Of a stretch of 55,598 nt of DNA, positions 44,087 to 51,572 are shown in pieces. Positions within the stretch are counted from its first letter, which is position 1, and the number at the start of each line of letters is the position of its first letter. The stretch covers positions 1 through 55,598 of the forward strand of contig JAJZNW010000023.1 in the NCBI GenBank assembly GCA_021811615.1, read 5' to 3'. Both the position numbers and the translations under genes were made by a program. The notes beneath the pieces were generated by a model. The model searched no databases and was not told the DNA's origin. It saw only the letters and a list, made by a program, of their open reading frames with translations. The stretch comes from Bacteroidota bacterium (GTDB lineage Bacteria > Bacteroidota > Ignavibacteria > Kryptoniales > JAKASW01).

Positions 44087-45658
44087 TCAGTCGAGAACAC
44101 CGGCGGCACGCTCCGCGGCGCGGATCACATCCCCGGATTTCAGAAGCTGCACTGCCTTTTCGATGTCACTGTGAAGGACCCTGTCTTTGTTCATGTGGCT
44201 TATTGTTTTTCTGACAAGATGATAGACCGCTTCAGTTCCCTTGCCGGCACTAAGGCTCCTGCCGTTGCCTCCAATTTTCCTCGAGAAGTCGATCGCCTGA
44301 CAGGAGACCAGCAGCTCGATCGCAGCGACACGCCAGACGTTTTCGAGGACCTGGTAGCATTTCTGCGCAGCGATGGAGCCCATCGAATTATGATCTTCCT
44401 GGTTTGCGCTGGTCGGTATCGAATCGACGCTCGCGGGATGGGCAAGGACCTTGTTTTCACTGACGAGGGAGGCCGCGGTGTACTGGGCGATCATCATGCC
44501 GGAATTGAGCCCGCCGTTGTCGCTCAGGAACTTCGGAAGACCGCTCAACTGGCCGTTCACCATCCGCTCCACTCGCCGCTCGGAGATACTGGCGTACTCG
44601 CTCAGCGCGATCGCGAGGAAATCCATCGCCAGCGCCAGCGGCTCGCCGTGGAAATTGCCTCCTTCGAGATGTATCCCGTCTTTCGGAAAGATCAGAGGAT
44701 TGTCGGTGGCCGAGTTTATTTCGACATTCACCTGCCGCCGGCAAAACTCTATCGCATCACGTACCGCCCCGTGAACCTGAGGCATGCATCTCAAAGAGTA
44801 TGCGTCCTGAACCCGGGGGTCGTTGTGGATATGCGATTTTCTTATCTCGCTTCCCCTGAGAAGCAGCCTGATATTCCTCGCAGATGCCAGCTGCCCACGG
44901 TAAGGCCTGAGACTGTGTATCCGCTCGTCAAAAGCGACATCGGTACCGCGCAACGCTTCGACGCTCAACGCACCGGTAATGTCGAAGATTTTAGAAAGTT
45001 GAAGAGCTTCATAAGTGCAGTGAACCGCGAAAGCACCCATCATCTGCGTGCCGTTTACGAGAGCGAGGCCTTCCTTCGCGCTGAGCTCAGCCGCGACAAG
45101 ACCGTGCTTCCTGAGGACACCGGAGGCGGGTATAAGCCTTCCGTTCACGACGAAGCTCCCTTCACCCATAAGCGCGAGGACGAGATGGGCAAGCTGTACC
45201 AGATCGCCGCTGCTCCCGACCGATCCTTTCGACGGTATGAACGGGACCAGGTCGCGATTGAAGATTTCGAGCAGCTGGAGCACGACCTTCGGACGTATTC
45301 CGCTGAAACCTTTTGCAAGTGCATTTGCCCTGAGGAGAACGATGAGCCGCACGATGTCATGGGGGAGCGGGTCGCCGGTCCCCGCGGAATGGCTCCTTAT
45401 GAGGTTCAGCTGCAATTCCCTGATCTTGTCGTGAGGAATCTTCACGGTGGCAAACTCGCCGAAGCCGGTAGTCACTCCGTAGATGACCTCGTCGCTCGAA
45501 AGCCATTTCTCGACCTGCCTGCGCGACCGTTCCATGTTACGGACGGCGGATTGAGAGAGAACAAGCCTCGCACGTTCTTTCTCCGCAAGATAGGCGCTTT
45601 CAATAGTCAGGGATGATCCGTCAAGTCTTAAAGTCCTTTTGGAATTCAGTCGAGACAT
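44087..45658 (-). CDS. hutH: Histidine ammonia-lyase
   Basis: 523 aa MIO-dependent aromatic amino acid lyase. Catalytic tyrosine region VIYGVTTGFG (Y60), the selectivity pair S89-H90 typical of HAL (not HL/FL of TAL/PAL), and NQEDHNSMG. The MIO-forming triad reads Ser-Ser-Gly (149-151, in GSVGSSGDL) instead of the usual Ala-Ser-Gly; the first residue contributes mainly backbone, so activity is plausible but worth checking. ATG with AAGGAT upstream. First step of histidine degradation, divergent from the polyprenol kinase gene. Confidence 0.9.
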   Translation of the reverse strand: MSRLNSKRTLRLDGSSLTIESAYLAEKERARLVLSQSAVRNMERSRRQVEKWLSSDEVIYGVTTGFGEFATVKIPHDKIRELQLNLIRSHSAGTGDPLPHDIVRLIVLLRANALAKGFSGIRPKVVLQLLEIFNRDLVPFIPSKGSVGSSGDLVQLAHLVLALMGEGSFVVNGRLIPASGVLRKHGLVAAELSAKEGLALVNGTQMMGAFAVHCTYEALQLSKIFDITGALSVEALRGTDVAFDERIHSLRPYRGQLASARNIRLLLRGSEIRKSHIHNDPRVQDAYSLRCMPQVHGAVRDAIEFCRRQVNVEINSATDNPLIFPKDGIHLEGGNFHGEPLALAMDFLAIALSEYASISERRVERMVNGQLSGLPKFLSDNGGLNSGMMIAQYTAASLVSENKVLAHPASVDSIPTSANQEDHNSMGSIAAQKCYQVLENVWRVAAIELLVSCQAIDFSRKIGGNGRSLSAGKGTEAVYHLVRKTISHMNKDRVLHSDIEKAVQLLKSGDVIRAAERAAGVLD

Positions 45659-45799
45659 GCGGAAATCCTTTTTATGAATTTAATCAACCGTGCCAGGAAC
45701 TTCAAAGGTAGCTGCGGGCAGGCGATCCATGAAGATGACGCTCACCTCTGCGAGGCCGCCGGTTTGTATTTTCGTCGGGCGCTGATTAGTTTTTTGCGC

Positions 45800-47284
45800 A
45801 TGAGTGATCCCCTGAATTTCGTCCTGATATTTGTCGGCATGAGTCTGATCGTGGTAGCCGCCGATCAGGCAAAGAAGCGTTTCAACGTGCAGCCGAAGAA
45901 GACGCGCATGATCATCCATGCCGGCGTGGCGGTCGTGATTTTCTTCGCTCCGCTTCTTTTCCATTCGCAGCTCTATCCGGCCATCCTTGCCGGGTTGTTC
46001 ATTGTGATCAACCTCGTCTCGGTGAAAGCGGGAATGTTCACGGGAATGAATGTAGACCGTAGGAACCTCGGTACGGTTTATTATCCGGCTTCGTTTCTGA
46101 CCCTCGTTCTCCTCCTGTGGAACCGGAACCCGTTCATCATATCCATCGCGATGTTGATACTGGGCCTGGCCGATCCGGCGGCGGCGATAGTAGGTTCATC
46201 CCTCACCCGCACTCACAAGGTGCACGCATTCGGGGGAAAGAAAACGCTCGAAGGCGCATTGGCGATGGCTGTTGTCGCGACTCTCGCGGCGCTCGGAGGC
46301 ACAGTATTCTTTCGGGCATCAGAAGCGGGGATATTGCCTGTCCCCCCTGTCGACCTGGTGAGCATTTGTTTAGCGATAGGTATCATGGTAGCCGCTATAG
46401 AGCTCCTCTCTCCGAGAGCGACGGACAACCTGTCCGTACCGCTCTCCGCAGGATTCCTTCTCTTCATTGCGATGCATGACCTGCATTTGTTCCGGCTGTT
46501 CATGATCGGCGAAGGGCTGGCCGCGGTCATCGCGTTCGTTTCATACAAGCTCAGGCTGTTGACAAGGGACGGGACCGTGGCGACATTCGTTATGGGAGGA
46601 TTCATCTTCGGGTTCGGCGGCTGGCAGTGGGCGATCCCGGTCCTTCTGTTCTTTCTCATCGGAAGCGGGGCGTCCAGGTTGTTCGCCTCGGCCAAGTCAG
46701 GATATAATCTCCTCTACGAGAAGAGTCATACACGCGATGCGGGACAGGTATTCGCAAACGGAGGCGTAGGGCTGATCATACTGATCCTCAGCGTCCTGAT
46801 GCCGGACCATCACTGGTACCTGGCGTATCTCGGCTCGCTGACCGCCGCGACCGCAGATACGCTTGCTACGGAGTTCGGAGTATTTTCACGGAGCAATCCA
46901 TTCTCCATATCACTCTGGAAGAGAGTCGAGAAAGGAATGTCCGGTGCAGTCTCATATCTCGGCACGTCGACCGGGTTGATATCCGCGGCGCTGCTGGCAT
47001 CGCTGACACTTCCCTTTTCGGGAGGTTACTCGCTGTTCCCCGTCCGATTCATCGCGGCAGGAGCTCTCAGCGGGGCCATCGGAAGTCTCGCAGACAGCAT
47101 AATCGGCGGCAGCTTCCAGTCGCAGTATAAATGCCCCCGATGCGGCAAGATCACCGAACGGAAAGAACACTGTGGTGGAAACCAGACCGATCTTGTATCC
47201 GGATATCGCTGGATAAATAACGACGTGGTAAACTTCGCGGGAAGCCTCGTGGGTGCCGTCGCGTTCCCTCTGCTATTCAGGTAG
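45800..47284 (+). CDS. Polyprenol/phytol kinase - DUF92 fusion protein
   Basis: About 494 aa, about 13 membrane helices. The N-terminal half resembles CTP-dependent dolichol/phytol kinases (KKTRMIIHAGVAV, then GLADPAAAIVGSSL and GGKKTLEGALAMA). The C-terminal half is DUF92 (LTRDGTVATFVMGGFIFG, SLTAATADTLATEFG, AIGSLADSIIGGSFQSQYKC, and the terminal NNDVVNFAGSLVGA), the family of plant VTE6. So it could carry phytol kinase and phytyl-phosphate kinase activities in one chain for prenyl-diphosphate salvage. The start is uncertain: ATG 45800 fits the family, while an ATG at 45674 adds 42 unlikely residues. Confidence 0.8.
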   Translation: MSDPLNFVLIFVGMSLIVVAADQAKKRFNVQPKKTRMIIHAGVAVVIFFAPLLFHSQLYPAILAGLFIVINLVSVKAGMFTGMNVDRRNLGTVYYPASFLTLVLLLWNRNPFIISIAMLILGLADPAAAIVGSSLTRTHKVHAFGGKKTLEGALAMAVVATLAALGGTVFFRASEAGILPVPPVDLVSICLAIGIMVAAIELLSPRATDNLSVPLSAGFLLFIAMHDLHLFRLFMIGEGLAAVIAFVSYKLRLLTRDGTVATFVMGGFIFGFGGWQWAIPVLLFFLIGSGASRLFASAKSGYNLLYEKSHTRDAGQVFANGGVGLIILILSVLMPDHHWYLAYLGSLTAATADTLATEFGVFSRSNPFSISLWKRVEKGMSGAVSYLGTSTGLISAALLASLTLPFSGGYSLFPVRFIAAGALSGAIGSLADSIIGGSFQSQYKCPRCGKITERKEHCGGNQTDLVSGYRWINNDVVNFAGSLVGAVAFPLLFR

Positions 47285-47385
47285 GATCGATTCTGCGACC
47301 GACGGTCAGCCTTCACACATTTTTTGCAATCCCGACCTTGCCGAAGGACGCCCCCTGCTGCAAACTGCGCAAGGCGCAGAGGCTC

Positions 47386-47814
47386 CTATTTCTCTAACCG
47401 GAATGCTTCGCCCGCTGTGTAGGTGTCGAAGAACTCCTGAAACTTAACCACCTTGCCATCTTTGATTACAAACAGGTGAACGAAGTCGGTTTCATAAATC
47501 TTGTTTGTCGGCTTTGCAAGACACCTGGTGTAACCCACTACGGCAACGCTCTCGGCATCCAGCAGGAACCTCTTCGGTTCGAGAGCCAGAATATCCTCCG
47601 ACTCCCGGCCGATCCCCGCCCATTCAAGGAATCCTGCGTGACCGTGCCTTGTGCCGGCGGCGGGGTTGAACGGGTTATCCGGTTCGCCCCACTCGACATC
47701 GGGACCGAGCAGAGACAGTGCAGATGCGATGTCGCGCCTCGCAAACGCAGAATAGAGTTGTTGAACAAGAGCGAGATTGCCGTGCGGTGTTTCCGTAGAT
47801 ACTTTACTGTCCAT
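47386..47814 (-). CDS. SnoaL-like (NTF2-fold) protein
   Basis: 142 aa from the ATG at 47814, preceded by AGGAG at the right distance. Cone-shaped NTF2/SnoaL domain: LVQQLYSAFARRDIASALSL, VEWGEPDN, and TDFVHLFVIKDGKVVKFQEF. Family members are ketosteroid-isomerase-like enzymes or binding proteins. No catalytic residues can be assigned, and the gene stands alone. A TTG five codons earlier is the alternative start. Confidence 0.82.
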   Translation of the reverse strand: MDSKVSTETPHGNLALVQQLYSAFARRDIASALSLLGPDVEWGEPDNPFNPAAGTRHGHAGFLEWAGIGRESEDILALEPKRFLLDAESVAVVGYTRCLAKPTNKIYETDFVHLFVIKDGKVVKFQEFFDTYTAGEAFRLEK

Positions 47815-48276
47815 TACGACTCCTGACAAAATGCGTGAAGTTGAGTTTCGCCTTTATAGTTTGGCAGCGTGGCGTACTGCGGGGGGAATCACGTTGTCCG
47901 TCCATAGGCCTCCTGACGAATTCCTCCCCTGCAAAAATATAACAAAGGTCGTACACAGATGGGGTGCATGACAACCGGTCACTGATGGGGCTATCGACTT
48001 AAGCGCGTTCAGCCAGATGAACGTCAGGGAATTGCGCGAAGCCGCATGGCGGTTCTCTTTAGAACATTTGCCCGTATCGACCGATGGCACTGAAACGGCG
48101 ACGGGACTGTGCCGCTTCACCGAAGTACAAGCATGCGTCCAGGGCAACCATATCGTCGCGCTGATCAGCCGAAGTAACGTCGAAACATGGGTGAGGGAGA
48201 ACGCAGGCCGTTCCTTGTTCCCCGATGGAACGGTTCAGCAGTGGGGGCGGCGCATCCGCCGCCCCGCTGACTGGTG
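47815..48276. other. Intergenic region, nothing clear except a strong hairpin
   Basis: 460 bp without a recognisable gene on either strand; the open frames present lack family resemblance and ribosome-binding sites. The right end holds the GC-rich hairpin at 48244-48265. Confidence 0.5.
48244..48265 (-). terminator. GC-rich hairpin after the helical protein gene
   Basis: A perfect 9-bp stem GGGGCGGCG/CGCCGCCCC with a 4-base loop (CATC), 11 bp beyond the stop of the 48277-49011 gene. It has no T-run, so it may be a weak or processing-type terminator rather than a classical one. Confidence 0.5.
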
Positions 48277-49011
48277 CTACTTCGTGGTACTCCTCTGTGC
48301 CGCCCTCGTTGCGGCAGCTTTCTTAGGCGCTCCTCGTTGTGCTTTCGTCTTTGTTGACCGGGCATGTATCCCGAGCTTCTCGAGAAGTTGCTTGTTGTTC
48401 TTCAACGCGATCTTCGCCGCTTTCCGGAACTGCGCGACCCAGTCGTTCAGTCTCGCGATCGACTTCGTCTGATCTTCGGTCGCGTTCTGTGCTGCGCCCT
48501 CGGCCGCCTTCTGCTGGTCGTTCGCTTTCTCGAACGCGAGGACCTTCGCCTGCTCCGCCGCCAGCTTCGCGTCGTCGTAGCCGTACTTCAGCATCCCCGA
48601 CTTGATCTCAGGATGGGAAGCCGCGTTCGCGAACAGCGTCTTGCCCGCTTCGATCAGCGATGCTTCCGTTCTCGGCATCGGTTTGTCGAGTCCGAGCACC
48701 GCAAGAGTCTCCTTCTTTCCCTTGAATTCCCCTTTCACGAGGACCGAATACGACTGGAACGCCTCCTTTGCAGCGTTCATCGCGGCTTTCGACGCGGCGG
48801 TGGCTTCCAGCTGTGCCCCGGAAAGGGCGACACGCGTGTCCTTCTTGGCAGTCGCATCGATCAGCAGAGTCTTCCCCTCGGCTATCCTCTCGGAACCATA
48901 GCCGATCATGCCGACCGCTGTCATGATCTTCTCGTCTGTGGACGCGTTGGTTATCATTATCTCAGCGCCGTTCAGATTCACCGGAACGCTGCGCTTTGCT
49001 TTTCCGGCCAT
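48277..49011 (-). CDS. Hypothetical helical protein with basic Ala/Lys-rich tail
   Basis: 244 aa, function not recognised. It has no signal peptide or membrane segment. Residues ~1-210 are strongly helical with Ala-rich amphipathic stretches (LEATAASKAAMNAAKEAF, AAEQAKVLAFEKANDQQKAA), ending in WVAQFRKAAKIALKNNKQLL. The last ~30 residues are a Lys/Arg/Ala/Thr tail (TKTKAQRGAPKKAAATRAA) reminiscent of histone-H1-like tails. ATG preceded by a perfect AAGGAG. Coding is well supported. A nucleic-acid-binding role for the tail is inference. A 21-bp repeat array lies just upstream. Confidence 0.75.
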   Translation of the reverse strand: MAGKAKRSVPVNLNGAEIMITNASTDEKIMTAVGMIGYGSERIAEGKTLLIDATAKKDTRVALSGAQLEATAASKAAMNAAKEAFQSYSVLVKGEFKGKKETLAVLGLDKPMPRTEASLIEAGKTLFANAASHPEIKSGMLKYGYDDAKLAAEQAKVLAFEKANDQQKAAEGAAQNATEDQTKSIARLNDWVAQFRKAAKIALKNNKQLLEKLGIHARSTKTKAQRGAPKKAAATRAAQRSTTK

Positions 49012-49173
49012 TTATTCTCCTTTCTCCTTTGCCTGATGCCGGCCCGAGAGCCGGCCTCCGGCGTTCGCAGCAACTTCGTCCATCGCCCCTCCCGACACGG
49101 TTGTGGACTGGACGTTCTCACCTCAGTCGCAAACCCATTCAGCCTCGATACGGCAGCAGACTCCTGCATTGCG

Positions 49174-49341
49174 ATTCCTACCTGGCGCAACGTGATTGCT
49201 GCACGATGCAGCCACTCTCCTACCAGCAGCATCGTTGATCCTACCGGACGCAATTGTATTCCTACCCCGTGCAATGCCATTCCTACCCGCTGTAACGTGA
49301 TTCCTACCGCCGACATCATCGTTCCTGCGCGATGCAGCGAG
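49174..49341. repeat. Array of eight degenerate 21-bp tandem repeats
   Basis: Eight consecutive units in register, consensus ATTCCTACC followed by 12 more variable bases often containing GCAA or GCAG. Units 1 and 5-7 keep ATTCCTACC exactly; units 2-4 and 8 drift. Because 21 is divisible by three, several reading frames stay open across it: VGI-type 7-residue repeats in one minus frame and [AS]GRN-type in another. The array lies about 160 bp upstream of the helical protein start. Confidence 0.85.
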
Positions 49342-49826
49342 ATCCAAATGACTTACTCCGGCCGTCCGCAGCGCGAATCTGCCTCCGTGCAAGTGAACGT
49401 GCGGGTCCTTCACGACTGCAGTTGTGTAAATCGCCGGCGATTCGGGCAAAATATTCAGGTAGGAATGTCTCTGCAGTGATAAGAAATCGCATTGGCCCGC
49501 TTCCATGAGGCATTGTTCCCGCACAAGCTCGTTATCACACACCGCATGGTGCAGAATCAGCCATTCCGGCTCGTTCCGATCATATGAGTAAAATCCGGTG
49601 TTGTTCGATTTATTGCGATGCTTCCTCATTGACACACGACGTTCTCATGCAACTGCTCCTGGGGGTCCTACGGCAATCGTGCGGTCGGTTCAGGTGAGGT
49701 ACTTCCGTTTGACTAACGAAAAAGTATATGTATTCAGGATAAGAAGCAAGTCGAGGAGATCAGATGATAAGTGGATTTGCGGATTGATGGGAACAAAGGA
49801 ACGCGAGGATGATGGAACAATGTCCG

Positions 49827-50268
49827 CAGGAACCCCGAAGCGGGTGGCATCGTCCTGCCATTTATCGATAACCTCCGCAGCTTCATGTCACCCTTTCAGG
49901 GTTCCCTTCCCCTTCGTTCCATCATCTAAAATAATTCCAGCTCTTCGGGCTTGATCAACGCGCACCGTATCGTTACCGCTCCCGCCCCAATGCCGCAGGC
50001 ATGACATTCTTGTAGATGCATCCGCCATCAACATGCAGGAACCCCGAAACGGGTGGCATCGTCTTTCCATTTATCGATAACCTCCGCAGCTTCATGTCAC
50101 CCTTTCAGGGTTCCCTTCCCCTTCGTTCCATCATCTAAAATAATTCCAGCCCTTCGGGCTTCATCAACGCGCACCGTATCGTTACCGCTCCCGCCCCAAT
50201 CCCGCAGGCATGACATTCTTGTAGATGCATCCGCCATCAACATGCAGGAACCCCGAAGCGGGTGGCAT
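49827..50268. repeat. 209-bp tandem duplication, 2.1 copies
   Basis: Copy 1 is 49827-50035, copy 2 is 50036-50244, and a 24-bp third start follows at 50245. I count 6 mismatches between the two full copies (about 97% identity) and no indel. Each unit contains several palindromes: CCCGAAGCGGG, a CCCTTTCAGGG-type element in opposite orientation, GCCC-TTC-GGGC, and ATGCC-GCA-GGCAT (altered in copy 2), several followed by GACAT/GGCAT. This looks like a block of REP-like elements recently duplicated. Confidence 0.92.
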
Positions 50269-50445
50269 GTTGGGAAAACGCGAGTACGGGAATAATGCCC
50301 GAAGGGCCCTGCGGGTAATTGCTGAGCGGAAGGTCAAAAGAAATGACGGTGGAATAATAGTGGAACAGTGAATTATGGAATCGGCAGATCACGAAGCAAG
50401 CCCGGCAGGGACGATATGTCGGGGTAGGGAACTTTGTGAAGGTCC

Positions 50446-50463
50446 AGAACCTCGACAAGGTCT
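50446..50463. repeat. Short copy of the AGACCTTGTC element
   Basis: The minus strand reads AGACCTTGTCGAGGTTCT here, matching the core of the inverted repeats at 51328-51372 and 54635-54674. It lies 17 bp beyond the stop of the LamG lipoprotein gene, which is thus flanked by two copies. Confidence 0.5.
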
Positions 50464-50480
50464 AAAGGACTTTGATGATA

Positions 50481-51293
50481 TCAGCTCCCCTGCGCCCAAC
50501 CGTCCTGGTGATACAGAGATAGAATCTCCTCGTACGTCAGTGCCCTGCCATAAATTCTTATGTCGTCGATCGAACCGTCAAAGTAATGATGCCCGTTAAC
50601 GGTAGTCGGATAGAAATCGCCGATTGTTCTTTCAGTCTCGTCGTTTATCGTCGACCGGTAATTGGAAGGGATCGAGTCAGGTGATTCTGCCCCGACGTCA
50701 GAAAGCTCACGAACGCCGTCGACATAAAGAGCGATATCATGAGTGTCGGCCACCATTGTGAGAAAGTACCATTGGTGGGGGACGGGCCGCGTGACGCTCG
50801 GAACGATTATGTTGTTCGAGTCATCCCATGTGTCGGCGATGAACCTTCCGGTCGTACCACGATAGAAGATGTCGTACGATGTAGGCTGAATCTGTTGGGT
50901 TCCCCTGTCCATGATGATTTCCATATCGCGGTTGTAGGGGAGAGAGTCGAGGTCTACCCAACAGCATATAGTGTAGGACTGGGTCTTCACGTTGAAATTC
51001 AGATTGCGGGTATCGTCGGGGATTGAGATCCAGGCGTTTTGTCCATTCAATTTACAGGCGCCATCCGGATTCCCGAAGCGATCGGGCCCCCATGTGACTC
51101 CCCCTTCAACTTCGCCGTCGTGTCCGTTGCCGCTGGAGTCGTCCGCATTTCCGTTCAGTGGGAAATACGCGAGCAATCCATTGGTCGGAAAAACAGTGAG
51201 GGCCCCCACCACCACTGGGTTGCTGTTTTTATTGCACGATAGGAAAACCATCGAGCAGACTATGGCTACGAGTAAACCACCAGGCGATCTCAT
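50481..51293 (-). CDS. LamG/concanavalin-like domain lipoprotein
   Basis: 270 aa from the ATG at 51293 (AAGGGG upstream). Lipoprotein signal MRSPGGLLVAIVCSMVFLSC with cysteine at residue 20. The mature part is one LamG-like jellyroll: LLAYFPLNGNADDSSGNGHD, LNGQNAWISIPD, YTICCWVDLDS, WYFLTMVADTHDIALYVDG and FDGSIDDIRIYGRALTYEEI, the usual order. Probably binds carbohydrate or surface polymers outside the cell. It stands alone between repeat elements, a possible sign of mobility. Confidence 0.87.
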   Translation of the reverse strand: MRSPGGLLVAIVCSMVFLSCNKNSNPVVVGALTVFPTNGLLAYFPLNGNADDSSGNGHDGEVEGGVTWGPDRFGNPDGACKLNGQNAWISIPDDTRNLNFNVKTQSYTICCWVDLDSLPYNRDMEIIMDRGTQQIQPTSYDIFYRGTTGRFIADTWDDSNNIIVPSVTRPVPHQWYFLTMVADTHDIALYVDGVRELSDVGAESPDSIPSNYRSTINDETERTIGDFYPTTVNGHHYFDGSIDDIRIYGRALTYEEILSLYHQDGWAQGS

Positions 51294-51327
51294 TCCGTTT
51301 TCCCCTTCCGATTGCTGAACCGAACCT

Positions 51328-51372
51328 CCCTGAGACCTTGTCAGGTACTTCAGCCTTGACAAGATCTCAGGG
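51328..51372. repeat. Inverted-repeat element, copy A
   Basis: A 16-position stem with one mismatch: CCCTGAGA-C-CTTGTCA pairs with TGACAAG-A-TCTCAGGG around a 13-base loop. It lies between the YHS gene stop and the LamG gene start, so it could terminate the YHS/cytochrome transcript, but there is no T-run. Shares AGACCTTGTCAGG with the element at 54635-54674. Confidence 0.75.
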
Positions 51373-51382
51373 CATAAGAAAG

Positions 51383-51559
51383 CTAATGTTTATGTTCGTG
51401 CTCGTGTGGATGGTCCTTGCCGAGATACTTCTCCGGTTCTTTGTCGAACGCGACCTTGCAGCCGGGCGCACAGAAATAATACGTCTTGCCTTTATAGTCG
51501 CTCTTCGCAGCCGCTTTCTTCTCGTCCACATCCATTCCGCATACGGGGTCTTTAGCCAT
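51383..51559 (-). CDS. YHS-domain metal-binding mini-protein
   Basis: 58 aa from the ATG at 51559, which has AAGGAG eight bases upstream; an ATG two codons earlier is too close to it. YHS domain: MAKDPVCGMDVDEKKA, YKGKTYYFCAPGCKVAF and FDKEPEKYL, with Cys pairs (C7; C31/C35) likely to hold a metal. It ends in a histidine-rich tail (HPHEHEHKH). Found elsewhere fused or next to copper/heavy-metal P-type ATPases. Here it follows two dihaem cytochrome c genes in the same direction. Confidence 0.88.
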   Translation of the reverse strand: MAKDPVCGMDVDEKKAAAKSDYKGKTYYFCAPGCKVAFDKEPEKYLGKDHPHEHEHKH

Positions 51560-51572
51560 CTTCATATCTCCT

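Larger units (their letters stand above)
49012..50480. other. Repeat-rich region without a confident gene
   Basis: 1.47 kb between the helical protein and the LamG lipoprotein gene. Contains an array of 21-bp repeats (49174-49341), a 209-bp tandem duplication (49827-50268) and further palindromic pieces up to 50463. A 170-codon minus-strand frame (49123-49635) runs through the 21-bp array but has no family resemblance. The rest shows no gene. Confidence 0.6.

Noticed and set aside
44039..45616. A 525-codon plus-strand frame opposite hutH
   Set aside because: Shadow of a GC-biased gene; the minus-strand product is an unmistakable ammonia-lyase.
48364..49479. A 371-codon plus-strand frame
   Set aside because: It lies antisense to the well-supported helical protein gene and runs through the repeat array; arginine/leucine-rich shadow composition.
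49123..49635. A 170-codon minus-strand frame with [AS]GRN-type repeats
   Set aside because: It crosses the 21-bp repeat array, where all frames tend to stay open. The non-repeat part has no recognisable domain and there is no good ribosome-binding site. Kept as a remark under the repeat finding, not as a gene.
49174..50268. CRISPR array
   Set aside because: The 21-bp units are contiguous without spacers, the 209-bp unit is a simple tandem duplication, and no cas genes are present.
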